A stretch of DNA of 64,000 nucleotides from Clitopilus passeckerianus (Eukaryota; Basidiomycota; Agaricomycetes; Agaricales; Entolomataceae), in assembly GCA_944990035.1 (NCBI GenBank), contig CALYLX010000066.1:62001-126000 (forward strand), written 5' to 3'. Under the pieces are notes generated by a model. It had not been told where the DNA came from. It saw only the letters and a list, made by a program, of their open reading frames with translations, and ran no database searches. Shown piece after piece: positions 33,085-46,700 of this stretch; the stretch's first letter is position 1, and every line of letters begins with the position of its first letter. Both the position numbers and the translations under genes were made by a program.

Positions 33085-36000
33085 TCAAAACAAAATACCT
33101 CGACATTCAAAGTCAGCCTCCACAAGCCATTTCCCGTCCAAAATTTTCCCTACGTGTGTTGACTGGTAGGACTTCCCTTTCTGCCGCAGGCTAGCGAGCT
33201 CCTGTAGGTACGGTAGCGGACTCGTATCGAATCTGCAAAGATCCTTCATTCTTCCTTGCCGATCTTCTGGCGGAACAAACCCATCCGAATTGCCCAGCTT
33301 CTCGGACTCAGAATCTGGGGAACCGACAATGCCTAAAACCATGCGAGTATCATGGTAGGCCAATAGATCTTTGAAGTACAATTGGCCTGCCCACAAGTTC
33401 AATTGTGCGATGTCGATAGACGAAGGTGAAGTCCAGTCGTTGGGGAAAGGTGGAATAACAAAGAATCTCAGATCCTCGAACGATTTGAGAGCTTCATTGA
33501 CGCGTGGGGCATACATGTGCAAATGCACTTCTGAGCTCTTCTGAATCTTTGGCAGAAGTTCGTTTGCTTCCCAGGGACTCAACGCAATGATTTGAGCCCC
33601 GCGCTTGGTCGTGAGTAGCCAATGCACGGGTCGTTGATAGAGGCGAGTATCGGACCTGTCACTGCTTTCGATTGTGTTAGAAAAGTCGCGTGTAGACCAT
33701 AGATTGCTGGACCAATGATCGGGCAGGATGGGATGAGGAGGCAGCTCTGAAAACATGCGAACGAATGACTTTGAATCTGGGTCGAACTCCCCAGATGAAA
33801 CAAGACGCTGGACGTCAGGATCAAGGTGGTGTTCCGCAGGCCGCGCAGGGGGCGGTCGCTCAACCTCTCCCTCCTCTTCTGCTTCGTGGCTCACTTCTCT
33901 TTCCTGCTCCTCCTCCATCCCCACATCCTCTATTGAGTGTACGCCGAGTGTCTCGAGGCGACGCTTTAAGTCGGAAATTCCGAGCGCTGGATGGACGGGC
34001 GTCTCTATGCCATTGGCACCGTACATCTTCTGTAGACTGCGTCCGTCTTCATCTTCCCAGCCATTTCGCAGCTTCTTCGAGGATTCTATAGACGCAGGTG
34101 AGTCGCCGGCACAAACGAGTTCATCACAGTACCGGCTCCAGGCGTCCTTTCGCTTCTCGTAGTTTACACCTTGCTGCGCCCAGTGCGGTATGCTGTGCTG
34201 AATGGACATGCAGGTTTCAGCTATGGCCCACCGGATGATGTCCAAGGTCTGCACCCGGTCGCATTCAATTTTGATCTCCAGAGCTACCTTCCGGATGGAA
34301 TTGTCGACTTCGTAAGGTGCAAAGAACATCACAGACTGGCCTGAACCTAGTTTCCGCATCCTCATGCATCCTGTCGGGGGACCAATTAGCTCCAAAAAAT
34401 ACCGATACTAGTGTAAGCTGCTCACCTTGTACAAGGCGATCCTTGGTTAATTTCGGCCCTAGTGTTACCGCAGCTCGATAGTCTCTGGGAAGCTTTAGGT
34501 CTGTGCCCCTGGTGTGAGCATCATCGAGGTAGATGGCGCAATCTGCGAGGTTTCGAGAGTAGCAAGATAACTCAAGTGTTTCAACAGCACAGTCCCTGGT
34601 CATGACGACAAGCTGGTCCTCGTAGTCGAAAAAGACAACAGCTGGGATATTGGTATCGAGTTCCAGCCATTTCCTCGCGAGGGTGGCATTGTCCATATCC
34701 AGTATCTGTGCCCCAACGTCGAGGAGCACTCGGATTGGCGGAGACTGCAACTTGATTGCTTCGAGATATAGCTCGGATGATGATTCTCGTTTGCTGGGGT
34801 CGACCAGAAGATAGTGGTTGTTCTCTTCTCTAAGAAGGCAGCGCAGTACAAGAGCGTCTGTTTCTGGCCGGACAGGATCAGCCGTGGAAATGGAAGTGGG
34901 AAGAAGGTCTTGATTGTCGTTGGTTCCACTGAACCCCGTCGTAGGATTCTTGGGACCCTTGGTCTCCGCCAAGTCCCAGGCAGACGTGGTCAACTTGCAA
35001 GGGAATTGTTTTGTATCTCTTGGAAAGACTATCTGAGAGAGGTAGAAGTCGATTGCTGCTTGATTTTTATTGAATAGGCCGTAAAGTATTTTGTGTTGTT
35101 CGGGATCTTTCAGGTTGATGCTTTGGATAGTGGCAAAAGCTGACTTGGCAGGACTATCTTCCAGCCAGTTCTGGGAGGAAAGGGGTGAATAATACTCCAA
35201 CAGATGTATTCTGACGACATACGTTGTACTCTTCCTGAGAACTGTCCAGCATCAGCAAATGATGAAGTGCGTCCTGAAGCTGGTCCGAGGTCAGACCCTC
35301 CTCGTAGTGGCTGAGGCAGGTGAGGGCAATAGCAACATCAGGGTGGCCAAAATCTGCTCGAACAACTGGAATGTCTTTCGCTCGATAGGGAACTGCAAGA
35401 CGCAGGGGCCGTGTTAAATCTAGACCGTAGTTAACACGGTACCGCTTGTCTTTGAGCAGGAAATGTAAGATCCCATGGGCGAACAACCCGCGCAACAAAG
35501 GATGGTTGGCCATAGAGGGTCATTCTGAAGTGGGTATAAGATTTTGTCGTTGGCTTCCTTTTTCGTGATGTACTCGAGGATTCGTTCAGACAATTCCAGG
35601 CGCGAAAATTTGTCAGTGGCGATGTCTTTGGCTACGTCATTGATCAGACGCCAACCAACCACAGAATCCAGGATACGGATTTGTGGAAATTCTGCGACTG
35701 GACGATGCACGACCTGTATGGCATTGCTGGCCTCGCAATACGATTCTCGTACGCGCTTTTTGAGATGTTTGAGAACATCCTGAATAACCAACCATCTATG
35801 GGGATGGTGGTCCGGAGGTACCTGTTTTCCACTTGTGTAGATCAACTGGTATTTGACGCTAAGGATCTCGTCGCTTTCGTCCAAAATGTCTCGGGAACAC
35901 ATATTCAGCCACTGCTGAAGTCGAAGGAGCGTGTTGACTGCATCTTTTTCTGGGTTCTCTGGACTGAGCTTGTCCGCGAGATCGATTCCAATCAACTTCA

Positions 36001-39000
36001 GGGAAAGGATGTGTTCGGGCTGGGCAACTAGGATACCTCGTTCTCTGCGGCAAAGTTCGAAGAGCTTCCGAAGCTGCTCAGCGGACTGAGAATTTATTGG
36101 CACCTGTCGAGAGAAAGGGAGATAGAAGATTCTTCGGTTGGTAAGCCCGCTGAGACGCAGCACCAATAAGGAAAACATGGATCTGGCGAGAGGCTTCAAG
36201 ACAACCACACGAACAAGCTTGAATTCGTCTGCCAGCTTCGAAGCAATCAAAGGCACGATTACAGAGGTTTTGCCTTCCCCCATGTTAAGCTGGATGACAG
36301 TATTTCTGTACCCTGACGGGTTGATCATTCGTTGGGCAACTTCTAGCTGGATGGGCCTCGCAAGAAAGTTGCCTTCGATCTACATAACGATCTCGGATCA
36401 GTCATTCGCAGACAGAGAGAAATATGTTCAAACCTGGATCAGCAGCCAATCGTCGCATTGATCCTCGAATGTGGGGTTATTGTCGAACTCTTTCTTGAAA
36501 TCGTCTACGTCGTCATTGACATGCCAAGAAAGCAGTCTCCGTGCACGTTGAAGAAGCAAGAGGCTTATGGCAAATGCTCGGAGTACATCATGCCACTCCT
36601 CTGGTAGTGCCTCGGGAAGGTCGTGTTGCGCGTTTATGACCTTCAAACCGAACTTGAAGGTGAGTAACTTAAGTAACACCTTTCTGGTAATTGTTGGCCA
36701 GTGCGACGATAGGTCTTGAATCTCCCCTGTGTCGGGCCCGAGAGAGTCGGCGAGAAGGTCGAAGACACCATTGTGGTATGCGTTGCAAAGTTCAAGATAT
36801 GCGCGTAGCTGATGATGCGATATCTCACTACTCGTCTCGCTATGATTGAGATCGACCACCTTCAAGTAATCATTGCTGGAGCGTAGAGTGGCACCAAATT
36901 TACGGTAAACCCCACTGGCATGCGGGTGGCTCATAAACGCGTCGAGAATGACATCCAGCTGAGAGTGGGAAGGCGTCCGAGGGAATTCGGGGGCGGAGAG
37001 CGCCAAAAGGGAAGGAGGCCGCCGCTCACATACAATATCGAACAAGGTGAGCCACGGGCTGTGTTTACGAGGTTCATTCCTGGAGCTCAGATTGGCATCA
37101 ATCGGGCATGCCAACACGGGTATAGGGCTAGGCTGAAGAGATGTCCCAAGGCCTGAGCGATGGTGAGCTAGGCAATTTTGCACTTCCCGAATAAACTGGC
37201 TCAGATGCATATTTTTATGCCACTCCGAGAACATCTCCTTCAGCAGAGGTCTCAAAGAATCGAAGTCGATGTAGGGGTAAGGCTGTGAACGAGTCGGGCA
37301 CTGAGGGAAGGTCGTGTTGCAGTCATCATGAGGAAACTGACATGGGTGTGGACAGGGTCTCCATTGTCCGACTAGATAATCGGCGAGCTGGGTTGAATCC
37401 TCCTGAGTTTTCTTCTCGTAGAAGTTATTCCGGCGACGTGAGTACCCGGCAGGTGTTTCTTCTTCATACTTTGTGGGCAAAAGTCCTTGATCCAGTGAGT
37501 GGATTCGTTTACCGCAACCCTTTATCAACTCGATCAACACGTAGCGGTCCGTTTCGGGTGGGAACCCTTTGCTCGGTTGATAGCTTGTCCAGAGGGGGTT
37601 AGGAGGTTGGATTTGGCGGAATATGGGCACACTTGCGAATGCAAGGAGACTCGCGACGAGATCCAGGTTATCGAGTCTGTATGCGATTGCAGGCAGCGTG
37701 AAGGCAAGTTGAGCCTGGATGGATTGTGTGCTTTGAGACGTCTGGGTGCAGGTGGTGTAGAAGGGAAGTAGAACTTCTGAAAGTTTCAGGTCCAAAAAAC
37801 AGTGGTCGTACGACAATGTGAACCCTGATAGAGTGGAGCGAATTTGTTCACTCCCGTGACGATTCCTTGGAAGAAGGTCCCATAAGCTGAATTCCTCATT
37901 TACGGTCAGACCGTGGGTTTGGGGCCATTCCTGTACCATTCTTGATATGCAACGGGCACGGTCGGTACGGGGTTGCCTCCTGTCAGGTTCTATTCTCTGT
38001 GGGCATGAGCCCTGCAAAGGAGTGTACACCTCATCTTTAAATTCCTCGAAATCTGGATGAAACACTGAGGCTGCGTAAAGATGGCAATTTTGAGATGAGG
38101 AACGAAGTGCAAGGTGTGCGTGCTCTGAAAGCAGATCACGTGGCCTCCTAGTAGTTGGTTGAGCGGATGGTTCAAATGTCGACAACTCAACATGATACTC
38201 CAAAATTGGTTGGACTAGTCGTGGCAAGCTCCAGTGCTGAGAGAGGGGACGGATCTCCTGCCAATTGACTGTCTGCATGACCCGTAAATCTCTTGGGTAC
38301 CAGACATATTGTGCCGCCAGTCCCGCCAGTTTTTCAAGGAGAGAAACTTCCTCTCCGCTCAAAGCCTGAAATGACCTGAACTTGGCGGAGCGAAGCAGTC
38401 TCAGTGCTTCTTCCAAGCCCGTATGGCCTAGCAGTGGATCTGGAAGGTGGTGTGAAGTAAGGGCATGAAGGTAGGCCCTATACACCTCGCTCAAGAACGT
38501 AGTCCCAATTAAACTGTGCAGATGTTCATCAATATCATACTTGAAATAGCGAACTTGAGGAATCTGTCCAAGAGGATAGTCAGATTGCTAGAAAGTTGCA
38601 TTCGCTGTAGCTTGAAATCTTTACCTGCTGAATATTGACATCCACCGTTACCCGATCCTCATCTTCATTGAAATGCAGTATGACGTCTTGCTGGTTCTTC
38701 CAGGCCTCACGATACGGGATAATCACACAACGCGAACGAGTGTGGAAGCTAAAGGGCTCTCTGGCAGACGTCAGGACCAACCGGTGGTTGAGCCCGCAAA
38801 GAGTGCCAAAAGCTTGATTTGGATCGACAAACATCCCTCTCATGTTATCTGATTGGAGCTGACCATCTTCAAGAGTGAAAGATAGTTTGTATCGAGGTAA
38901 GTCCACCTTGAGAGTTCCGGTGTCGCTGAGACTAAGATGAAGATATTCGGGTCTCTCCAGGCCTCGTAGGTGTGTGGACACCATGTGGTGGATGGAGTGT

Positions 39001-42000
39001 TGCTTGTAGATCAGCCCTTCAACTGGGAGATACCTTGGGGCGCGTTGAAGGACTGACCGGCCGTCATTCTGTATGGATAGCCGCCAATGCCGAATCGAAG
39101 GCTCCCAGCATTTTGAAAAGGGCCGAAATTCAATGTATGGAGTGACTGCAGGGGTTCGAAGCAGCCAATGGCAATGATCCTTCACGAACAGTGGGGGGAA
39201 GTCTGCTTCAAACAACTCTGGCGGGATCAATTCGTACAGCTCCTGATCTGGCCCAGATCCTCGGGCTGCACGAATAATGAGCTCATTTCTATCGCATGTT
39301 TGGTTGAAAAGAAGCTAGGTGGAGTTGTGAGCAGGATCCGTCCACTACCAAAGCTCTGCATATATGAGGCTCACATGAAATCCCTCGAAGACCTCTTTGG
39401 TTGTAATATAATCCATGCCCATGACCTTGGATTGAACAACGTCAAGCAACCTCTACAGTAATTAACTCAGAAAAGTGTGACTGATCATTAGGCATTGACT
39501 GACCTCCTTGAGATCGGGGAGTCTCTTGTAGAGTGCATGATGAGTGATGGATAAAGGCAAGCGTCCGATTGGCTGGCCATTAATGAGCAAAGCGCCTGCA
39601 GAGAGATCCAGGTGAAGTTGAAGCCGCAGTTCATTGGAAGATGCATCACACGTGAGCCAACGGACGTGGGTATTGAAGGGATGATCGGCGGGTTTCCATG
39701 CAGGTTCTGGTCTGCATTTGGGCAAGATGTTAGTCTTGGTGGCAACGGCCATTTCCAACTGCGACTGAAGATTTGGCCGAAGGAATCGGTCATGGTGATG
39801 TTCTGTTGCATGCGCAAGTCTTTCGTTTCTGGCAATGTGATGCCGGAGATGTGCAGGGGGGCTAGTTGGCTGGTTGTCATGAAGATGTATTAGAGATTCG
39901 ACAAACGTCGCCACATCGTCACCAGAGTCTCCGGCAAAGATGTCTTCTAAATAGCAGCTGTCAAGAAGAAATGTTGTTCGACAAATTGCGGCCATTACAC
40001 AGATCCAATGTTGGTTCTCTGCTACGGCTGGTTGTGTATCTTTGCAATCTTTGGACGGGGTTGTAAATTTATGCATCCAGCCGAGCGAAATACGCCTTGC
40101 CGACGACAGTAAATCAATGGCTCGAGGCGTGACGGAGGGAGAGTCTTGTCGGGAGGATGCAAGAAGTCGCAAGATTAGAATGATCGATGTCTCGAGGGAG
40201 ACAATGTGCGCCCAATTCTCTCGTATGCTGTTCAAAAGGCTGTCTATCTCGTCAAGTAGGCGCTCCGCAAAATCGTTGTCTTCAAGTAGCAAGTGCCACT
40301 CAAGTTTGTTTCCTTCCGTGACGGGGCCAACCTGAAGGGCAGCTTGAAGGATAAGAGACCGCACTTCTGGCCGAGAAAAGGACAATGTCCTACTTCTCAT
40401 CTCTCTCGCAATGTTCAGCCATTGTAAGCGGGGTGTACTTCGAAGCGTGCCGTAGTTGATGTGTTCCTGGACTCCCAACCCCTGTGGAGAGTCGCATTGA
40501 TTGGCAATCGATCGGTTCGGAAAGTTTGTTGCACGATCAATCTGAAGTGCGTAGGATAAGTGGAAGTATGGACTTCCAGCTGGAATCATCCAGGTGCAGA
40601 ATTTGCTTATCGTAGAGCTCTCGGTTTGTCCCGGCCTTATCCACCTGGCCCTTTCCACATCATAAAGTGCAAAACGCAGGCCATTGTTCAGGAAGATATC
40701 TGCCTCACTTGCAGAGGGTGGTTTGGGTTTCTCGTAGTGCGACCGCTCGAATGACTTGGTGGATGAGGCAATGGTGACGCTGTGTCTAGTAATATCACCG
40801 AATTTCCTAAGGCTAGAGTAATCGCCGAGAACACATATGGCTGGCTCGTTCGGTAGGGGAGGGTCTGTTTGGCAGAGTCCATGAAGGAGAAAGTATGTGA
40901 TGGATCGCCAGACTTTGAAGTTGCAGAGTTCAATACTTGGAGTGAACAGTTCAAATACAACCCATTTGGCGTCGATATCGTCAACATCTTTCTTTTCGGG
41001 CAGCGGCCACTCGTGGGGGGTTACTGACAGTGCCTTTGCGCGGTTCTCCAATCGGCATTTCTCGCACGATCGAGGTTCATGAGATTCCCAACGTGGGTAG
41101 GTGTGATGATGCTCCTTCGCCTGGCTGACCAGTGATCTGTACTGGTCCCTTTTTACTTTGAGTTCCTCCCATTTCTTGTTCTTCTCTTCCTCCGCCGAAA
41201 GTTCGATCTCTTCTTTCCGCCCTTGCAGTTGGTCCGATGAATCGAAACAACGGATGACGAAAGCCTGTGGGGTGTTCGGCTTTTCAAATATGCTGGGAAG
41301 TGCGCGGCTGACATGGCGTCGCAGAATATAGTTTTGAACCATGATGTACCGATCAATGTGCAGGCGCTTATATAGTAAGAGGGATTCAAGCAAATGGATT
41401 GGCACCTCGGGGGAATATTCGGCCATGAATGAAATTCCATGGACCGCTAGCTTATCCAATGTGACCCACATGACGAATATTGTGAGAAGCATGATCGAGA
41501 GCGACTCCGGATTCCCTTCGTACTGCTCCTGGGCAGCGCTAGCGTATGCACGAATACAGCCCCCAATCACGGTGCCATCGCAGAGGTATGGGGGATCCAC
41601 TTCAGCAAGATGCTCAAGCACGAAACGTTCGATGTCCAGGAGGACCGTACGGGGCTCCGCTGCTGCAAAAGCCTTCTTGAATTTGACATCATTGAAGTCT
41701 TCAAATGTGCGATTGAGCTGGAAGAGCCGTGGATAGTCGGCTGGTTCGAAGGAGGCCGTTTCTTGCCGAGACACCTCATGAGATGGCGAATATTGAAGGT
41801 ATGTTTTAAGGGGTTCGGGAAGGGGAAACTTGGGGTCTTCGGGGGGGTACAATTTGAACGGTGCCCACTCCTCGCTATGAGAATCTACATGCTCTTTCTG
41901 GAGCTTTTCCCATCGGTGGTGCAGAAGATCCTTGACTTCCTTCAAGACGCGAAAGGCCCTGTCGAGTAGAGGCTGTGGGATAGAACGTTCTGAACCAGTG

Positions 42001-43048
42001 TCGGAGAGCTTTTTCACCCGATGTCCAAGTTTGCTTTGCATACAGTGCAAAGTTTGAGAGGGTAGATGATTGCAACTCTTTTTGGAGAGAAACCCTCCCA
42101 TGAAGAATACAATGAATTGCTTATAAAGATTTGGATAACCGAGTCGATGCAGGGTGGTTTGCAGCGTAACACGGATGGTTAACCAAAGAGGCCAGCGCCG
42201 CCACGGCTTGAGCGCATCACACCAGAGGATATCATTTCGGGTGTGCTTCAACACCTTATGGACGACAGCTTGATGACTGCCTTTCAGTCCAGCGATGATG
42301 TTCATAAAAAGGCTCGTGATGTAGTGCGAGTCTATGGTGTCGCGTATCTCCGAGACCGTGTTGCCGGCCTTGTTGGACTTTGGCAGAGCATCGTCAATTT
42401 CTTCGTCGTCCATTTTGCAAAGAAAGGAGGCTAGTTCATAGTAGAATTCAGAGGAAAGCGACGTTTTGGGAACAGAGATGGAAATGTCTGGAAAAGATCG
42501 TACGACTCGGCCGGTGGTTTTCATCACGACTTGATTGGGAGGATCAACCTCGAAGGCTTCGAAAATCGTTTCAAGTCCTAACCTGCGTACTACAACGCAG
42601 GCATTTTGCGCCCTGACTGGAAATACCAGAGTGCCGGTGCCTATTATAGAGTCACTGTGAGTACCACATCTGGATACTCGACAAAACAGAAGACTCATAC
42701 TTCGATTTGAAGCTTCTTTGAGCGTCTTAGCCACAGAGTCGATCCGTGCAGTAAGGGAGGGTATTTGATACCAATCGCACAGTTTATCGATCATATCCGT
42801 GGCGATAGTCCACTCTTCACAGCGTGCTAGACCTTGAACTTCTCCGAATTCGTTCATGGACGTCAAGACAAGTCGGCACAGGGTGACTTCCAGCTCCAAC
42901 GTTCGGTCGTCTTCTTGGGGCAGGCGGGGGGGCAGGAATACGTGGTTTACTATGGTTTTCAACTCGTTTTCAGTGAGATTCTCGGGATGAACCTGAGGTA
43001 TGGAGTATAAGCATGTTTTGTTTAATGAGGAAGCTTAGTACTCACCAT
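33085..43048 (-). CDS. Giant DUF6606/DUF3638/DUF3645 protein, downstream paralogue (one frameshift)
   Basis: About 3,000 residues. The ATG at 43046-43048 is an exon by itself, followed by GTGAGT. The frame resumes at 42992 (VHPENLTENELKTIVNH), entering the DUF6606-like N-terminus (NHVFLPPRLPQEDD). The central region (about 36.3-35.4 kb) has LNMGEGKTSVIVPL, the DUF3638 P-loop, RGILVAQPEHIL and DILDESDEIL. The C-terminal part has DAHTRGTDLKLPRDYRA, VTLGPKLTKDRLVQG and CMRMRKLGSGQSV, the DUF3645 region. Such proteins are usually labelled ubiquitinyl hydrolase, but I see no clear catalytic triad. Compared with the neighbouring paralogue, one T appears to be missing in the coding-strand T run opposite 35497-35499. 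This shifts the frame between PTIL and LLRGLFAHGIL. It is either a young pseudogene or an assembly error. Confidence 0.82.
35497..35499 (-). other. Frameshift site in the downstream giant gene
   Basis: The coding strand reads atcctttgttgcgcggg. The paralogue and the downstream frame call for one more T (I-L-L-L-R-G-L). There is no GT..AG pair here that removes the shift while keeping both flanks. The open frame before the site ends about 90 bases later. Confidence 0.7.
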
Positions 43049-43767
43049 CGGAAGAATCAAATATTGGGGATGGGCTGGAAAGATATCAGGAAGAGATGGT
43101 TCTTGACAACTACGATAGCAAAGAAGATGTAGATAAGCGCCGCCTTGAGGTGTTCTGAGTCCTGGTGCCCACGGCCAGCGTCTACAAGAGATGGACCCAC
43201 AGACTTCCTGTTCCGGATTTCAGAGTGTTTATGGCTCAACCGCCGTCCTGCTCCAACAATGACAACCTTTTCAACATGGCGTGGACGATTGTTTATGAAT
43301 GGTGCCTACTAGTATCCGTTCATCGCAAAGTCGATATCGTTCGGTCACCAGACAACTATGGGAGGAGGGTTGTGGAGTAAATGTGTATTCGGCCTATGGA
43401 GGGCTACTGAAGTAGGTAGAATTCCATCGTTTTTGAAGGGGTGGGATGTGTTTCCATTCCGGGAGTGCGAACAGAGCTTGCATTACATTGAGAGGGGTGT
43501 GAATGTGGTGGTGTGGCACTAGTATCATGAAGCGTTGTCGACCCTCCTGGCACGTGTGACTCTGCCGCGACTTTGAAGATTCGGAAGCAGATGGAAAGCG
43601 CATTTACGTTGTTGTGATATGTGTTCAGTAATACAGTGAAATATTATTCTATGATACGCTATCGTATGAATGTTACAGCTGATTCAAACTACGGCGCCCT
43701 AGTTGAAATGAGATGCAGCTAGGCAAAGACGACATCAATACAATGGCTCACAACGCTGGAATGCAAG
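43049..43767. other. Intergenic region between the two giant genes
   Basis: About 720 bases lie between the 3' end of the upstream giant gene and the start of the downstream one. The half nearer 43049 carries a 19-base element that also occurs before the other copy. Short open frames on both strands look random. Confidence 0.55.
43132..43150 (-). promoter_or_regulatory. Shared 19-base promoter-proximal element, downstream copy
   Basis: The plus-strand text is gataagcgccgccttgagg, about 85 bases upstream of the ATG exon. It matches 17 of 19 bases with 53538-53556 before the paralogue, while the flanking bases have diverged. It could be a conserved regulatory site or a leader element. Confidence 0.45.
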
Positions 43768-46700
43768 TTACCCACTTTGGTGATACTTGAAATCCTTCTC
43801 AGTGAGCAGGTGTCCGTCCAGGATCTTCCCTATGTGCGATTTGTCGAATACTATCCCCCGCTGGCGCAGGCTGATCAATTCCTTCAAGAAAGGGATTGGA
43901 CTCTTCTGGAATTTGCAAATCTCCTTCATTTGGCCCCTCCGGTTCTCGGGTGGAACGAATCCGTCAGCCTGCCACCATCGTTCGTTGTACCACCTTGTTT
44001 CATCACCCACGAGGCCAAGAACCATGCGCAAATGCGTGAACGTCGCGTGATCTTTCAGATATAATTGTCCGGCCCAAAGATTGAGCTGCACCATGTCAGT
44101 CGCTAAAGGCGCCTTCCAATCCCGAGGTAGCGGTGGAATGGCGAAGAAACGGAGGTCTTCCATGGGCTCCATGGATTCGTTGACACGGGGTGCATACACG
44201 TGGAGATGGACGAATCTGCTTTTACGGATGAGTGGGAGTAGCGCATTTGCTTCGAAGGGGCTCAGAACGACGAGGCGTGAGTCACCCTTAACTGTCAGGA
44301 TCCAATGAACTGGTCGGAGGTAGTCCGTGGAATCAACCACGCTACCTATGATCGTTGCGGAGAATTCCGCTGTGGCGAGGAGGTTTGTAGACCATTCGTG
44401 AGTTCCAAGATGACTGAGGCCAGAGAACAGTGGGATGAAGGCAGATGATTGCCTGACGAACGTGCCAGATTGGACTAGGTGACGGACGTGGTTGTGTAGG
44501 CGGTGTACAGCTGGTTGTGCCTGTAAGGGTCGTTGGACCTCTCGTTCCTTTTCAACTTCATAGTGAACCTCTCGTTCCTGCTCTTCATCCATCTCCATTC
44601 CCGATATCAGTTCGAGACCGAGCTTCTGTAGGTGTGTTCGCATTTCCGGTATTGTATATGCAGGGTGTTGGTTGGCTGTGTTTGAAGGTACCTGGCAATA
44701 CATCTGCTCCAAAGTTTGAGCGTCTTGACTCTCCCAGGCGGTGCGCAGTTCGATCATAGCACTGGGGGCGGACGGGCGAGAGGTATAACGCCTCCAAGCT
44801 TCGCGTCGTTTGTGGAAATCGACGCCTTGTTCGGCCCATTGTGGTAGTTGTCGAATAATGTGATCGCAAGTACCATGTATAGTCCATCGCAATATGTCCA
44901 TAGTCGAGATTCTGCTCAACCGCGGGCCTAGGCTGGAAAGGGACCGGATGGCCTTGTCCACTTCCGGGGGTGCCAAGAATACAACTGAATGGCCGTGACC
45001 AAGCTTCCGCATCCTCATGCAACCTAAAGAGGCGCATAATGTCAGTATGCCATGTATGAGCTCGAAAAAAAAGTAGTCAAGACCTTGAACCAATCGATCT
45101 TTGGTGAGATTTGGCCCTAAAGTGACGGCTGCACGGAAGTTTCTGGGGAATTTGAGGTCTGTTCCTCGGGTATGTGCATCGTCCAAGTATACAGCGCAGA
45201 GATCTAGGTTCTGAGCATACGGGGTGGAATCCAATGCCTCCACCGACTTGTCTCTTCGCATGACGACCAGTTGATCGTCATCGTCGAAGAAAACAATCGC
45301 CTCCACGTTGGGCTCCAAAAGGAGCCACTTTTGAGCGATCTCCGGACTTTGCAGGTCCAGCATTTGCGCACCGACATCGAGAAGGACGCGAACGGGGGGT
45401 TGTTCCGCGACGACCTGTCTTAGGAAGTCACTGCTAGACAGCAGGTGGCGCTCTCCGTGAAGAATTCGATATTGGTCATTCTCGGGACGTAGAAGAAACC
45501 CAAGGACGCGAGCGTTTGTTCCCATCTGATTGAGAGGATCTCTTTGGGTGATAGTCGTCGGTAGTAAATCTTGATTATCGTTTGTTCCACTGAAACCGGT
45601 GGTTACGTTGGTTTTTCGTTCGGCAAGATCCCAAGACGAGGTTGCAAGTTTGGATGGAAATTGTTTGGCCTCTTTTGGGAACACCACTCGTGACAGATAG
45701 AAGTCCACTACCGCCTGATGTTTTCGGAATAAGGGGAAGAGAACATTGTCTCGTTGGTCGATATCATCCAGATTGATCCCAACAATTTGCCGCAAACTTG
45801 ACGGAACCTCATTATAGCCAGCTACCCATGTCTTTTATGTTCGAGTCAGCGTCTGGTAAGGTGACAGGAGTAGGCTTGTATACTGACCTCGTATATTGGT
45901 CCAGCATTGTCAAGTTTAAGAAGAACTTGGAAGCAGTGTTCCAATTGCTCCGTTGTGAGCCCACCGTAGTAATAACTCAGGCAGGTGAGCGAGATAGCGA
46001 CATCTGGATGCCCGAAATCTGCGCGAGTTGCTGGTACGTCTTTAGCCCGGTACGGGACTGCAAGAAGTGTTCGACTTGGATCAAGGCCGAAATTGACCCG
46101 CCATCGCTTCTGTTCAAAGATGAACTGGAGAATGCCTAGGCCGATCAAACCCCTGAATTGGAGCAGATACTTCCATATCGCAGTTGGTAACTCGGCTTTC
46201 AATTGCAGGTAGTTGGTTTTGCTGAGATCGGTGCTTGATATGAAACCCAGGGCCTGGAGTCGAAGGTGAGGGGGAAGTAACCTTAATCTCGAACAATCAA
46301 TACATTGTTGAGCGACCTGTCTAGAGAGCTCTCTTCCGATCTGGGGGTTGAGGATCCGCATCATGGGAAAACACAATGGCCCACTGTTCTCAACTTGTAG
46401 ACCATCCGGGTCGGACGAAAACAGATTAGCGGCCGCCTCCTTTGCCCACTGAAGCGCCTCTTGGATTGTTAGCCAACGATCGGGGTGGTTTTCGAATGGC
46501 AATTGTCTTCCCGTCGTGTAAACAAGCTGGTATTGAACATTCAGGACCTCATCGCTCTCGTCCAGAATGTCTCGAGTATGGGTGGACAACCATTTTTCCG
46601 TGGCCAACAAGGTATGAGCAGGGCCACCCCAGCTCTTGGCACCTTTTGCAAGATCGATACCGAGGAGTTTGAAGGACAGGATGTGCTCGGGTTGTACCAC

